Source: an uncultured bacterium (GTDB lineage Bacteria > Hydrogenedentota > Hydrogenedentia > Hydrogenedentales > Hydrogenedentaceae). From it: DNA of 55,307 nucleotides. The stretch covers positions 1-55,307 of the forward strand of contig CALLRP010000050.1 of NCBI GenBank assembly GCA_938014335.1, in the 5' to 3' direction. The translations under genes were made by a program, and so were the position numbers. The notes below the pieces were generated by a model. That model was not told the origin of the DNA. It saw nothing but the letters and a program-made list of their open reading frames with translations, and ran no database searches. Shown piece after piece: positions 8,392-17,607 of the stretch. The first letter of the stretch is position 1. Every line of letters starts with the position of its first letter.

Positions 8392-9864
8392 ATGACACCG
8401 TCTGAAAATTCAGAGATAAAAGCACAATCTATACCGGAGGCTAAACCTAAAAAACGAGAAAAGATTCCGCGTCAACCGATGCCCGAACAAGCACCCGAAG
8501 ACCGTCGGCATAATTTTGATGAAGTGCCTTATGGTTATACTCCGGAATTAGCAATGTTGGAAGCATCACGATGTCTCGATTGCAAGAAACCGGGGTGTGT
8601 AGAAGGTTGTCCTGTTCATATAGATATTCCCGGATTTATTCGTTTCGTTAAAGAAGGCAAGTTTATCGAAGCGGCACAACATATTAAACAACAGAATGCA
8701 CTCCCAGCGGTTTGTGGCCGTGTATGTCCACAAGAAGAACAATGTGAAAGTAAATGTATATTGGGTGTTAAAGGAGAATCGGTCGCTATTGGAAGATTAG
8801 AGCGTTTCTGTGCGGACTATGAGCGAAATAGTGGGCAGGTGCAATTGCCCGAAATACCGCCCAAAACGGGCAAACGAGTAGCCGTGATTGGTGCGGGTCC
8901 CGCAGGGTTAACTGTTGCGGGGGATTTAATTAAGTTAGGACATGAAGTTACAGTGTTCGAAGCTTTACATGAACCCGGTGGGGTGTTAATGTATGGTATT
9001 CCTGAATTTCGTTTACCTAAGGAAATTGTTCGTGCAGAAGTAGCCTATTTGAAACGATTAGGTGTTGAATTTGTTATGGATTTTGTTGTAGGGCGAAATT
9101 GCACTATTCGTGAACTGTTTGAGGAAGAGGGTTATCATGCGGTATTTATTGGCACCGGTGCAGGGTTACCTTCTTTTATGGGCATTCCAGGTGAAAATCT
9201 CGTCGGAGTCTATTCTGCTAATGAATATCTGACGCGTTCCAATTTGATGAAAGCCTACCTTTTTCCAAAATATGATACGCCTCCTATTAAACGGAATAAG
9301 GTAGCCGTAGTAGGTGGAGGAAACGTGGCGATGGATGCGGCACGGACAGCCCTGCGCTTAGGGGGAGATGTTAGCATAGTCTACCGTCGTGCTCGTGAAC
9401 AGATGCCCGCCCGAGCAGAAGAAATTCATCATGCTGAGGAAGAGGGTGTGAAAATGATGTTGCTTAATAATCCAATTCGCATTATTGGAGATGAGCGGCA
9501 TCGTGTGGTGGCTATGGAATGTATACGGATGGAATTGGGCGAACCGGATGCTTCTGGTAGACGAAGACCGGTACCTATCAAGGGGTCAGAATTTATTATG
9601 GAAGTGGATACTGTAATTATTGCTATTGGGAATCAACCTAATCCTCTCATTCCCCAATCTATGCCCGAATTGCAGACTACGAAACATGGAACCATAGTAG
9701 TTGACTCTGAAACGATGATGACCTCCGTGCCGGGTATTTTTGCAGGTGGAGATATTGTGTCGGGTGCGGCAACTGTTATTAGTGCTATGGGACAAGCCCG
9801 CACTGCAGCTAGTTCTATTCATCGCTATCTCTCTGGAGAACCCCTTAAAAAATCTCAACAATAA
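8392..9864 (+). CDS. NfnB/GltD-like NADPH-dependent FAD/Fe-S oxidoreductase
   Basis: The protein belongs to the family of the small subunit of glutamate synthase and of NfnB (sudA/gltA), which binds FAD, NADP(H) and two [4Fe-4S] clusters. I start it at ATG 8392 with GAAGAGGAT upstream, five bases after the previous stop; an earlier in-frame ATG at 8362 overlaps the fusion gene. It is then 490 residues. The N-terminus has CLDCKKPGCVEGCP and CGRVCPQEEQCESKC, the FAD Rossmann motif is VIGAGPAG, and the NADPH Rossmann motif is VVGGGNVAMDAA followed by YRRAREQMPAR. In NfnAB the NfnB FAD is the bifurcating flavin. No large glutamate synthase gene is adjacent, so GltD is unlikely. The NfnA partner is fused to the preceding gene. 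Confidence 0.93.
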   Translation: MTPSENSEIKAQSIPEAKPKKREKIPRQPMPEQAPEDRRHNFDEVPYGYTPELAMLEASRCLDCKKPGCVEGCPVHIDIPGFIRFVKEGKFIEAAQHIKQQNALPAVCGRVCPQEEQCESKCILGVKGESVAIGRLERFCADYERNSGQVQLPEIPPKTGKRVAVIGAGPAGLTVAGDLIKLGHEVTVFEALHEPGGVLMYGIPEFRLPKEIVRAEVAYLKRLGVEFVMDFVVGRNCTIRELFEEEGYHAVFIGTGAGLPSFMGIPGENLVGVYSANEYLTRSNLMKAYLFPKYDTPPIKRNKVAVVGGGNVAMDAARTALRLGGDVSIVYRRAREQMPARAEEIHHAEEEGVKMMLLNNPIRIIGDERHRVVAMECIRMELGEPDASGRRRPVPIKGSEFIMEVDTVIIAIGNQPNPLIPQSMPELQTTKHGTIVVDSETMMTSVPGIFAGGDIVSGAATVISAMGQARTAASSIHRYLSGEPLKKSQQ

Positions 9865-9927
9865 TCAATCCCATTTATTAATCTATTGGGTTTAACATAA
9901 TATAACGAAACATCCTTTCCAGTATTT

Positions 9928-9956
9928 TTGCTGTATTAAATTTGTTCTTATATAAT
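9928..9956 (+). promoter_or_regulatory. Sigma-70-type promoter of purN
   Basis: TTGCTG (9928-9933), a 17-base spacer and a perfect TATAAT (9951-9956) lie 33 bases before the purN start. This separates purN from the redox operon. Confidence 0.65.
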
Positions 9957-9989
9957 ATGCGTAAGTGTAAAAAATAAAAAGGGAAGAAA

Positions 9990-10613
9990 ATGGCTATAAA
10001 TATTGCTGTTCTTTTATCTGGGAGTGGTACTACTTTACAAAATTTAATTGACCGTATTAAAGATGGGGAATTGGATGCGGAAATTCAAGTAGTTATATCT
10101 TCTAAATCCAATGCATACGGATTACAACGAGCCCAACAGAATAATATACCTACCGCAATAATTCGTCCTAAAGACTATGATAATTTCCATTCATTTAACA
10201 AGGCTCTTTGGAATACAATTCGGCAATATCCCATAGACCTTGTTGTTTTGGCAGGGTATCTTTCTTTAATTGAAGTTCCTCCCGATTTTGAACACCGTAT
10301 TATGAATGTTCATCCTGCTTTAATACCTTCTTTTTGTGGACAAGGTATGTATGGGCATCATGTTCACGAAGCGGTAATAAAATCAGGCGTAAAGATTACA
10401 GGTTGCACGGTTCATTTTGTAGATGAACATTATGACCATGGACCTATTATTCTTCAGGAAGCGGTCCCCGTTTTTGATGAGGATACACCGGATACATTAG
10501 CAGAACGCGTCCAGGCAAAGGAACGCGAACTTTATCCAAAGGCTATCCAGTTATTTGCTGAAAATCGTTTGCGAATTGAAGGGAATAAAGTCCGAATTCT
10601 TCCGGTACATTAA
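9990..10613 (+). CDS. purN: Phosphoribosylglycinamide formyltransferase
   Basis: This enzyme transfers the formyl group of 10-formyl-THF to GAR in purine synthesis. The 207-residue protein has the N-terminal GSGTTLQNLID phosphate-binding loop. The catalytic segment IMNVHPALIPSFCGQGMYG contains the family's conserved His (NVHPALIP), and a downstream HFVDEHYDHGPIILQ holds the conserved Asp. The ATG start is supported by GGGAAG shortly upstream and by a promoter at 9928-9956. The DUF2804 gene begins 23 bases downstream and may share the transcript. Confidence 0.95.
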   Translation: MAINIAVLLSGSGTTLQNLIDRIKDGELDAEIQVVISSKSNAYGLQRAQQNNIPTAIIRPKDYDNFHSFNKALWNTIRQYPIDLVVLAGYLSLIEVPPDFEHRIMNVHPALIPSFCGQGMYGHHVHEAVIKSGVKITGCTVHFVDEHYDHGPIILQEAVPVFDEDTPDTLAERVQAKERELYPKAIQLFAENRLRIEGNKVRILPVH

Positions 10614-10636
10614 CTTCGGGAAACGGAGGCATATAT

Positions 10637-11632
10637 ATGATTGATAAGATACCTCTCTGTTTTGAGAATGGGAAAGTTAATCCTCAGGCTATTCGCTGGG
10701 ATTCGTATCCATTTGTCCATGCGGAACTTTATAAACATTGGGGACGCAAAAAACAATGGATGTATTGGGCAGTAGTGTGTCCGAGGGGGGTCTTTGCAAC
10801 AGTGATTGCAAATGTGGACTATATGAAGATAGGTTCCGTTTACTTTGCACATTTCAATCAATCGACGGTGGTCGAGAAGGCAAAAGTCCAGTTTACTAAA
10901 AGGAACATTTTTGTACCTCCCTCCCCTTATGAAAATGCATACTTTAAAAATCCATCTGTAAATTTAGAATATGAAACATTGCCCGCAAAAACTCTGTTGA
11001 AAGCGGAAACTACGATAAAGGGAAAAACATTTTCTGCTCAAATAGAGATACATCGAGACATCTCTTTTCCGACCTTGAATGTTGTCATCCCATGGACGAA
11101 TACGAGATTTCAGTTTACATCAAAACAACTCCCTTTTCCCGCAAAAGGGAAAGTTCTATTTGGAGATAAGGTCTTTGAATTTGATGAGAGAGATACTTTT
11201 GCATGTCTTGATTATGGTTCAGGGAAATGGAAATATCAAACGGATTGGAATTGGTCTGCGGGATATGGCTACGATATTCATGAAAGAAAAATAGGAATAA
11301 ATTTAGGGGGATTATGGACGGATGGAACGGGACAGAATGAGAATGGAATTTGGATTGAAAATTGTTTCTATAAAATTCATGAAGAAGTAAAGTTTACATG
11401 GAACCACGAAAATCCGTTAGAACCGTGGAGTATTAAAACTAAAACATCGGATAATATAAATTTAACATTTAAACCGTTTCATATTCGTCCCGATTCAACA
11501 GATCTAATTATATTAAAATCGAAAGTAATCCAATGTTTTGGAAATTTTCATGGAACTGTAAAGATAGATGACCAAAATATTGAATTAGACTCCCTTTTGG
11601 GTTGGGCAGAAGAGCACCATGCTTTATGGTAA
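10637..11632 (+). CDS. DUF2804 family protein
   Basis: The family has no known biochemical role. The 331-residue protein is soluble, with no signal peptide or membrane helix. It shows the family's hallmark region around ACLDYGSGKWKYQTDWNW and GYDIHERKIGINLGG, followed by a beta-rich C-terminus. GGAGG lies 7-8 bases before ATG 10637. DUF2804 proteins occur in bacteria and fungi and are predicted to be beta-structured. The link to purN looks positional only. Confidence 0.8.
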   Translation: MIDKIPLCFENGKVNPQAIRWDSYPFVHAELYKHWGRKKQWMYWAVVCPRGVFATVIANVDYMKIGSVYFAHFNQSTVVEKAKVQFTKRNIFVPPSPYENAYFKNPSVNLEYETLPAKTLLKAETTIKGKTFSAQIEIHRDISFPTLNVVIPWTNTRFQFTSKQLPFPAKGKVLFGDKVFEFDERDTFACLDYGSGKWKYQTDWNWSAGYGYDIHERKIGINLGGLWTDGTGQNENGIWIENCFYKIHEEVKFTWNHENPLEPWSIKTKTSDNINLTFKPFHIRPDSTDLIILKSKVIQCFGNFHGTVKIDDQNIELDSLLGWAEEHHALW

Positions 11633-11750
11633 AAATTTGTCACAATAAATTATTTTTACCAAAGTTATTGTATTATTGACATTTATCTATAATTGAATTT
11701 CTTTTCATAAAACAAATAGAATATTTTAGGAATAAATAAATTCTATTTTA

Positions 11751-11796
11751 GTTTAATAAGTATATAATATTATAACATTTCGTTTAATAAGTATAT
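11751..11796. repeat. Two direct copies of a 15-base A+T-rich element
   Basis: GTTTAATAAGTATAT occurs at 11751-11765 and again at 11782-11796, 31 bases apart, in the 227-base gap ahead of the MshEN/cNMP gene. Each copy ends in a -10-like TATA stretch. It could be a paired regulator site or chance repetition in A+T-rich DNA. Confidence 0.5.
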
Positions 11797-11859
11797 TATA
11801 ATATAGTGAATTTATAATTTTTTGTGTTTTTATTTTATTAAAGTTAAGGACTTATATGT

Positions 11860-13146
11860 ATGCGTTGGGAAAAGAAAAAAATTGATGGAGATAAATCAAC
11901 AATAACGAGGTTTATACGAACAGAGGGTTCGACAGTTCAACCTTCTAATAGATCTCAACAAGCCAAAACAACCTATGACTGTGCAAGTGTAAGTTCACTT
12001 AAAGAACTACTCCAACAGATTGGAGATATTCCGAAAGAACATCTTAACGAGGCATTATTAGAATCGCAAAGGACCGGAAAATTTATTGGAGAAATACTGG
12101 AAGAGAGGGGACTTATCACTAATGATACCATTCTTTCTTTATTAATTAAGCAATGTAAAACTCCTTTAGTGAGTTTATTAAGTTATTCTATTGATAAAGA
12201 AATTCTAAAAATTATCCCTCCGGAGATGTGTGAAAAATACAAAATCCTGCCTCTTGATAAAATGGGAAATACGATTACACTTGCTATGGTAAATCCCATG
12301 GATGCAGAAGCCATTGAAACGGCGAAGAAATATTGTGTAAATTATCAAATTAGGCCTATTTTATGTTCTTATAAAGAATTTGAACGCGTAAAGAAAAGAT
12401 ACATATCCTCAAAAGTACAGGAAAGTAATCTTGCAGAACAACCTCTCAAAGTGGCTAAAGAAACGCCGATAGAGGGGGTTCCTTCACAACAACAAGAGTC
12501 CAAAGAAGAAGAATATATTCCTGAAGCGATTGCAATAAATACAGATTTCCTTGACCCAGCCACTGAGGAAAAAGTAAAAAAAGAAAATGCCCTTATTCAT
12601 ACAGTATTTACCGAATCTATTGCAGAAGATACTGCATTGAAAAAGATAGAGAGTAAAAAAGATGATCTTACAATTCATGACCTTGCAACATCTATGATAA
12701 GCAGTCTTCAAGGTTCTTATGAATTGCTCATCCGGAAGATAAAACTATTTCATGGTTTAAATACAGAGGAGATAGCTAATATATTTGCTCATTGTAAACA
12801 GGTGCAGTTAAGCCGAGGAGAAGTTCTTTTTAAGAAAGGGGATATTGGAAAAAGTTTGTATGTGCTTATAAGTGGTGAAATTGAGATATTCGATAATGAG
12901 AAACATATATGTTTCCTTGCACCTGGTGAGATGTTAGGAGAAATGGCAGTGATAACACAGAACAAAAGGAGTGCCAGTGCAAGGGCTGTGGAAGATTCTG
13001 TTTTATTGGATCTCAATTTAAATACTATCTACCGATTTATTCCATCTATTGTGGCAATTAAATTGCTAACGAATATTATCTTCACTCTTAGTGAACGATT
13101 AACTTCTATCACATCACAACTTGAACAACCAGCCCGAGAAGAATAA
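11860..13146 (+). CDS. MshEN (c-di-GMP-type) domain protein with C-terminal cyclic-nucleotide-binding domain
   Basis: The 428-residue protein has two sensory modules. Residues about 43-170 match the MshEN/GspE N-terminal domain, with two helical segments (LKELLQQIG...LNEALLESQ and GKFIGEILEERGLI...LSLLIKQ), then the beta part ending DAEAIETAKKYC. In MshE-type ATPases this fold binds c-di-GMP. About 120 charged, probably flexible residues follow. Residues about 297-415 are a CRP-type cyclic-nucleotide-binding domain, with a phosphate-binding cassette reading GEMLGEMAVITQNKRSASA that keeps the usual Glu and Arg. There is no DNA-binding HTH, kinase or ATPase domain, so it is probably a cytoplasmic adaptor that integrates second messengers, perhaps for motility or secretion. 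Whether it binds either nucleotide cannot be told from sequence. Confidence 0.78.
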   Translation: MRWEKKKIDGDKSTITRFIRTEGSTVQPSNRSQQAKTTYDCASVSSLKELLQQIGDIPKEHLNEALLESQRTGKFIGEILEERGLITNDTILSLLIKQCKTPLVSLLSYSIDKEILKIIPPEMCEKYKILPLDKMGNTITLAMVNPMDAEAIETAKKYCVNYQIRPILCSYKEFERVKKRYISSKVQESNLAEQPLKVAKETPIEGVPSQQQESKEEEYIPEAIAINTDFLDPATEEKVKKENALIHTVFTESIAEDTALKKIESKKDDLTIHDLATSMISSLQGSYELLIRKIKLFHGLNTEEIANIFAHCKQVQLSRGEVLFKKGDIGKSLYVLISGEIEIFDNEKHICFLAPGEMLGEMAVITQNKRSASARAVEDSVLLDLNLNTIYRFIPSIVAIKLLTNIIFTLSERLTSITSQLEQPAREE

Positions 13147-13237
13147 TTATATTTTAGTCTCTTTTCTTACAATGAGTATTGTCTTGTTTTGTGGTCTAAT
13201 CATACAAAATAATCTTTAAATATTAAAACGGCTTTAA

Positions 13238-13822
13238 ATGGGAACGAGAAAAATAATGGAAACAGAAAATAATAATGAACAAATTCTTTTGACCACATGG
13301 TATCTTGAAATTTTTGATATACCTCCATTTCCACCTAAAACTATTTCGATACAGAATTTTCATGTTGAAAGGATAGAAAAACCCCCTATTCATTTTTATC
13401 GATACTTATATGACACCGTTGGTTCTCCGTGGACATGGTGGGAACGGAAATTGCAGTCGGATGAACATCTTTTAAAAGAAATTCATGACTCAAAAGTAGA
13501 ACTTTATGTACCTTATATACACTTTTTACCTATGGGTATGGTTGAATTGGATTTCCGTCAATTTCCAGAGGTGCAACTTGCCTATTTTGGGATTTTTCCC
13601 GAATATTATAATCAAAAAATAGGGGGATATTTGTTAGATTGGAGCATTCGTTATGTTTTTTCAAAAGGAGCCAAAAGATATTGGTTACATACCTGTTCTT
13701 TAGATAGTCCTAATGCCCTCCCTGCATATCAAAAGGCAGGGTTTAAACTCTATAAAACGATTGAAGAGTATACGGAACATCCTGAGGTTCAGGTAAGACG
13801 AATGTATAAAAAATGGAATTAG
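13238..13822 (+). CDS. GNAT-family N-acetyltransferase
   Basis: The 194-residue protein has the acetyl-CoA-binding GNAT core in its second half: the beta-4 strand EVQLAYFGIFPEY, the pyrophosphate loop YNQKIGGYLLDWSI, and a C-terminal HTCSLDSPNALPAYQKAGF segment typical of the fold. The substrate is unknown. ATG 13238 and ATG 13256 are both possible starts, and neither has a strong ribosome binding site. The gene converges on amt. Confidence 0.82.
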   Translation: MGTRKIMETENNNEQILLTTWYLEIFDIPPFPPKTISIQNFHVERIEKPPIHFYRYLYDTVGSPWTWWERKLQSDEHLLKEIHDSKVELYVPYIHFLPMGMVELDFRQFPEVQLAYFGIFPEYYNQKIGGYLLDWSIRYVFSKGAKRYWLHTCSLDSPNALPAYQKAGFKLYKTIEEYTEHPEVQVRRMYKKWN

Positions 13823-13856
13823 ATTATACCCTTATATTAATGGGGATAGAATAATC
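13822..13856. terminator. Possible bidirectional terminator between the GNAT gene and amt
   Basis: GATTAT (13822-13827) pairs with ATAATC (13851-13856), and CCC pairs with GGG inside the stem. It sits in the 38-base gap between two convergent genes. The stem is imperfect and A+T-rich, so this is a weak call. Confidence 0.35.
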
Positions 13857-13860
13857 TTAT

Positions 13861-15261
13861 TTATGCATCCTGGGCGAGAGTGTATTCGGAGATAACTCTC
13901 TCCTCGGGGTAGGCTTCTAAACCCATTTCGCTCTTATCTAACCCCAAATACTCTTCGCTGGCATCTACTCGTAAACCTATTATTGCTTTAATAAACAACC
14001 ATGTAATTGTAGCAACACATAGGACAAAGGCTCCGACTACTACAATACCTGTAAATTGAACGAGTAAAGATGTGGCACCTCCACCATAAAATAAACCTTT
14101 TTCGATATCAAAAAAGCCAACTGCTAAAGTGCCCCAAATCCCATTTATTAAATGCACAGATGTGGCACCGACAGGGTCATCTATTTTAATTCGGTCAAAG
14201 AATAAAACACTTTCTACAACAAGAAATCCAGCCACTCCACCGATTATAAAACTACCGAAAACACTTACTCCATCACAAGGAGCTGTTATAGCAACCAGCC
14301 CTGCGAGAGAACCGTTTATTATCATGGTTAAATCGGGTTTTCCTAATCGCCACCAGGCATATAAACATGAAACCACAATTCCAGTACTGGCTGCCATTGC
14401 TGTTGTCAATGCAACATGTGCAATTTTAATTGGGTCTGCGGACATGGTACTTCCGGGGTTAAAGCCGAACCAACCTAACCAGAGAATTAAGGCTCCTAAA
14501 GTTGCTAAGGCTAAATTATGTCCGGGAATGGGTGAAATTTCCCCTTTCTTACCATATTTTCCTAAACGGGGACCGAGTAACCATGCACCTACTAATGCAG
14601 ACCATCCGCCAATAGAGTGAACTACTGTAGAACCTGCAAAGTCCTTAAATCCAACTCCTAAAAACGAACTTAACCAACCACCACCCCATATCCAGTGTCC
14701 TGCAATCGGGTAAATAATCGTTGAGATAACAACCGAGAACAATAGAAATGCGGAGAAACGGATTCGTTCTGCAACGGCACCGGAAACAATGGTCGCAGCG
14801 GTTCCACAAAAGACAACCTGAAAGAAGAATTTGGCTTCCAATGGAACTCCCGTCCAGTTTAATGAACTATATACGCCCTGATAAAGGTCACCCATCAAAG
14901 GACTATTATCGGGACCGGATAAAAGAAAACCTGTTAAGCCTACAAAGGGATTTCCATCTCCGAACATAAGTGCAAAACCGACTATCCAAAAACATACCAG
15001 AGTTATTGCGAAAACAATAAAATTTTTTGTCAATATATTAACTGCATTTTTTGCCCTGCAAAAGCCTGCTTCAACACATGCAAACCCTGCATTCATCCAA
15101 AATACAAGAAAAGCAGTGATAAGCACCCAGAGTGTATCTAAAATTACGGTTTGTGTAATGATATTTTCTTCTCCTCCATCATCTGCATAGGTTAGACAAG
15201 ATGAAACAAGTAGTAAAAAGATAATCAATAAACCTGCTAAAAATTTTTCCTTTTTTTCCAT
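13861..15261 (-). CDS. amt: Ammonium transporter (Amt/MEP/Rh family)
   Basis: This is an 11-helix channel for ammonium/ammonia in the cytoplasmic membrane. The 466-residue protein starts with a signal peptide (LLIIFLLLVSSCLTYA), as many bacterial Amt proteins do. It keeps the twin pore histidines in STVVHSIGG and TSVHLINGIWGT and the motifs NAGFACVEAGFCR, GAVAERI and LGWFGFNPGS. The C-terminal tail EEYLGLDKSEMG is the segment that normally docks GlnK. No glnK/glnB gene lies next to it. A good AAGGAG site precedes ATG 15261. The downstream gene is convergent. Confidence 0.96.
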   Translation of the reverse strand: MEKKEKFLAGLLIIFLLLVSSCLTYADDGGEENIITQTVILDTLWVLITAFLVFWMNAGFACVEAGFCRAKNAVNILTKNFIVFAITLVCFWIVGFALMFGDGNPFVGLTGFLLSGPDNSPLMGDLYQGVYSSLNWTGVPLEAKFFFQVVFCGTAATIVSGAVAERIRFSAFLLFSVVISTIIYPIAGHWIWGGGWLSSFLGVGFKDFAGSTVVHSIGGWSALVGAWLLGPRLGKYGKKGEISPIPGHNLALATLGALILWLGWFGFNPGSTMSADPIKIAHVALTTAMAASTGIVVSCLYAWWRLGKPDLTMIINGSLAGLVAITAPCDGVSVFGSFIIGGVAGFLVVESVLFFDRIKIDDPVGATSVHLINGIWGTLAVGFFDIEKGLFYGGGATSLLVQFTGIVVVGAFVLCVATITWLFIKAIIGLRVDASEEYLGLDKSEMGLEAYPEERVISEYTLAQDA

Positions 15262-15591
15262 TAGACAAACTCCTTAAATAAGATATTTTTCTACTGATAA
15301 ATTACATATAAGTTAGAGTGAAGATAACAATTTTTATGCCGAAATGATAAATATTTTGCATCTTATTATATTTCAGTTACTTGTGTTTCTTTAAGATTTA
15401 TAATTTAAATTGATTAGGTAATATACATTACATTTATGTATTATTTTTATAAAAAATATAACTTTTCGGTGGGTTATATGTTTTTATTGCTTTTATCCTT
15501 AATGATTCCTTTTTGGGGTAAGTAGGAAATCAAGTGGTCTTTCTATTCAGAAAACTTAATAAAATAGGGATAAAAGAAAATAAGGTATGAA
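15262..15591. other. 330-base gap between amt and the antiporter gene, no gene seen
   Basis: The stretch is very A+T-rich and has only very short reading frames. It must hold the amt promoter on the minus strand, but I find no convincing sigma-70 or sigma-54 element there. No strong hairpin was seen. Confidence 0.5.
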
Positions 15592-17571
15592 TTAATCAAT
15601 AGAAGTTTCTTCTAAAAGTTTTCGTGCGGATTCAATTTGGACATGGGCACCGACAAGGACGAGAACATCATTTGCCTGTAAGAGAAAATCACCGGGTGGA
15701 CTTGGAGTGGGAACACCCGCCCGAACAATGGCAATAACAGAACAACCTGTTTTTTTCCTTAAATCTATTTCTGCAAGTGTTTTCCCTACTGCAAAACTTT
15801 TTTCTCCTAAGTAGTATGTTTGGGTTGTGGTTCGTTCAAGGATTTTTATCATCTCTTCAATACCTGCCCGTGAACTTGCTTTTCCTCTCAACATTGCATA
15901 TCCATCCACACGGATAGCAATTGTTTCTGCTTCTACAATATTATCGGGGACACCGCATCGTTTTAGTATATGTGCTATTACTTCAATTGAAGTTTCGAAA
16001 TCTTCGGGAATGACTTGTTTGGCGCCTAATTTTTTTAATGGTTCGATTTCCTTAACAATGCGTGTTTTTACGAGTATATATAAATGGGGATATTTCGAAG
16101 CGATTTGTCCGACGATTTTTCGGCAAGCCATAGGGTCGTTTAAGGCAACAACGACCGCCTGTGCTGTATCTAAGTCTGCTTGGTTCAAGATAGATCTCTG
16201 TATTGCATCGCCTATGATTAGTTTTGCGGGAGACATTTCTTTTGCCTTTTGGGCTAACTCTTTATTCATTTCAATTACTACGAAGGGTATCCCTGTTGAT
16301 TTCAGGACTTTGGCGAGATTTTCTCCCGTCAAACCAAAACCGATAATAACTACATGGGGACCTATATGCTTGTCATCCGATATATCCTCTTGATCGGATG
16401 AAAGCCATTGCGTTAAGAATCGGTTTAAGGGTTCTATATAAAGGAGAAAGAAACTGCCCAGGACCATGGTGATTGTGGTAATGGCAGTAACTCCATCTAA
16501 AATATCTGGAGAGATATATTTGCTTTTAGAAAACTCACGGCAAATAATAAAACCGAATTCACTCAATGGGAGGAGTTGCACAGATACAAGGATTGAGAAA
16601 CGGTTGGGAAGCCCCGCTATTTTGAGTGCCAGGATGTTTAAGATAAAACGAATAAAGAGTAGAACAAATGTAATTAACAAAAAGAGGGTAATATGCGAGA
16701 TAACCCACTCCAACGGGAACGCCATTCCGAGGGAAATAAAAAAAAGGGCGTAAATTACATCTTGAAAAGGTTGAACTTCCGCTACTAATTGATGTCGTTC
16801 ATCGGACTGTCCTACTAAGAGCCCTGCAAAACAGGCACCCAAACCGGCAGACCAACCTAAATAATGTGCCATTAATGCTCCTAAAATAGCACAAAATAAT
16901 GCAAAAAGGGTAAGGAGATCTTGCCCGCCTCGAAAAGCAATATATGAAACAATTCGGGGAATGATATTTCGACTTGGGATAATACTTAAAAGGAGTAGAA
17001 AACCTATTCCCAGTCCAAGTATTTTTCCTGTTACTCCTTCATGAGTAGAGGAATCTGATGATAAGAACGATATAAAAACAAGAAATGTTAGGGTTGCAAT
17101 ATCCTGAAAAATCAAAAGAGTTGTGGTAAGTAGTCCGTATGTAGTTTCTGTTTCTCCACGGTCTTGAAGGTATCGAATAACTACTGCGGTACTACTCAGA
17201 CATAGTACAAAACTTAAAACGATAATTTCTAAACCTATTTTTATTTCGGAAAACAAATATAAAATCATTCCAAAAACAACAAATGGGATAAGAATTTGCA
17301 AGCTACCCGCTTTGAGTACAGTTCCCGCAGACCTCAAGATTAAGGAGTGGCTTAATTCCAAACCAATGATAAAAAGTAAAAGTACTGCACCCCAGTCAAT
17401 AAAATAGGGAACCCATATTTTTGAAAACAAACCCAACCCTGATGGACCTAAAACAACTCCTGCGAGAATAAATCCGATAATGGAAGGGAATCGAATGGCA
17501 CGGAACAAGAGAGCTATAAATAATGCAGTCCCAAAAAGAATGCTTAAATATATAAGAATAGATACATCCAT
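15592..17571 (-). CDS. CPA2-family cation:proton antiporter with RCK (TrkA-N/TrkA-C) domains, Kef/YbaL-like
   Basis: This membrane antiporter probably exchanges K+ or Na+ for H+. The 659-residue protein has an N-terminal transporter domain of about 12 helices (residues 1-385; GFILAGVVLGPSGLG and GLELSHS are typical CPA2 sequences). A Rossmann RCK-N domain starts near residue 400 (VVIIGFGLTGENLAKVL) with the acidic residue VIEMN after the second strand. An RCK-C domain occupies about residues 560-655 (SFAVGKTLAEIDLR...GDFLLQANDVLVLVG). This is the KefB/KefC/YbaL architecture. No KefF/KefG-type ancillary flavoprotein is adjacent, and glutathione gating cannot be inferred. Confidence 0.92.
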   Translation of the reverse strand: MDVSILIYLSILFGTALFIALLFRAIRFPSIIGFILAGVVLGPSGLGLFSKIWVPYFIDWGAVLLLFIIGLELSHSLILRSAGTVLKAGSLQILIPFVVFGMILYLFSEIKIGLEIIVLSFVLCLSSTAVVIRYLQDRGETETTYGLLTTTLLIFQDIATLTFLVFISFLSSDSSTHEGVTGKILGLGIGFLLLLSIIPSRNIIPRIVSYIAFRGGQDLLTLFALFCAILGALMAHYLGWSAGLGACFAGLLVGQSDERHQLVAEVQPFQDVIYALFFISLGMAFPLEWVISHITLFLLITFVLLFIRFILNILALKIAGLPNRFSILVSVQLLPLSEFGFIICREFSKSKYISPDILDGVTAITTITMVLGSFFLLYIEPLNRFLTQWLSSDQEDISDDKHIGPHVVIIGFGLTGENLAKVLKSTGIPFVVIEMNKELAQKAKEMSPAKLIIGDAIQRSILNQADLDTAQAVVVALNDPMACRKIVGQIASKYPHLYILVKTRIVKEIEPLKKLGAKQVIPEDFETSIEVIAHILKRCGVPDNIVEAETIAIRVDGYAMLRGKASSRAGIEEMIKILERTTTQTYYLGEKSFAVGKTLAEIDLRKKTGCSVIAIVRAGVPTPSPPGDFLLQANDVLVLVGAHVQIESARKLLEETSID

Positions 17572-17607
17572 AATATTAACTTATAATAGTTGGGTTTTTA
17601 AAGACAA

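Noticed and set aside
8392..9864. Glutamate synthase small subunit (GltD)
   Set aside because: The domain pattern fits, but there is no large subunit and the NfnA partner is fused upstream, so NfnB-like is the better reading.
15827..16393. 188-codon plus-strand reading frame opposite the Kef-type antiporter
   Set aside because: It is antisense to a well-supported gene, has no family features and no ribosome binding site. The 163-codon frame at 14129-14620 opposite amt is rejected for the same reason.
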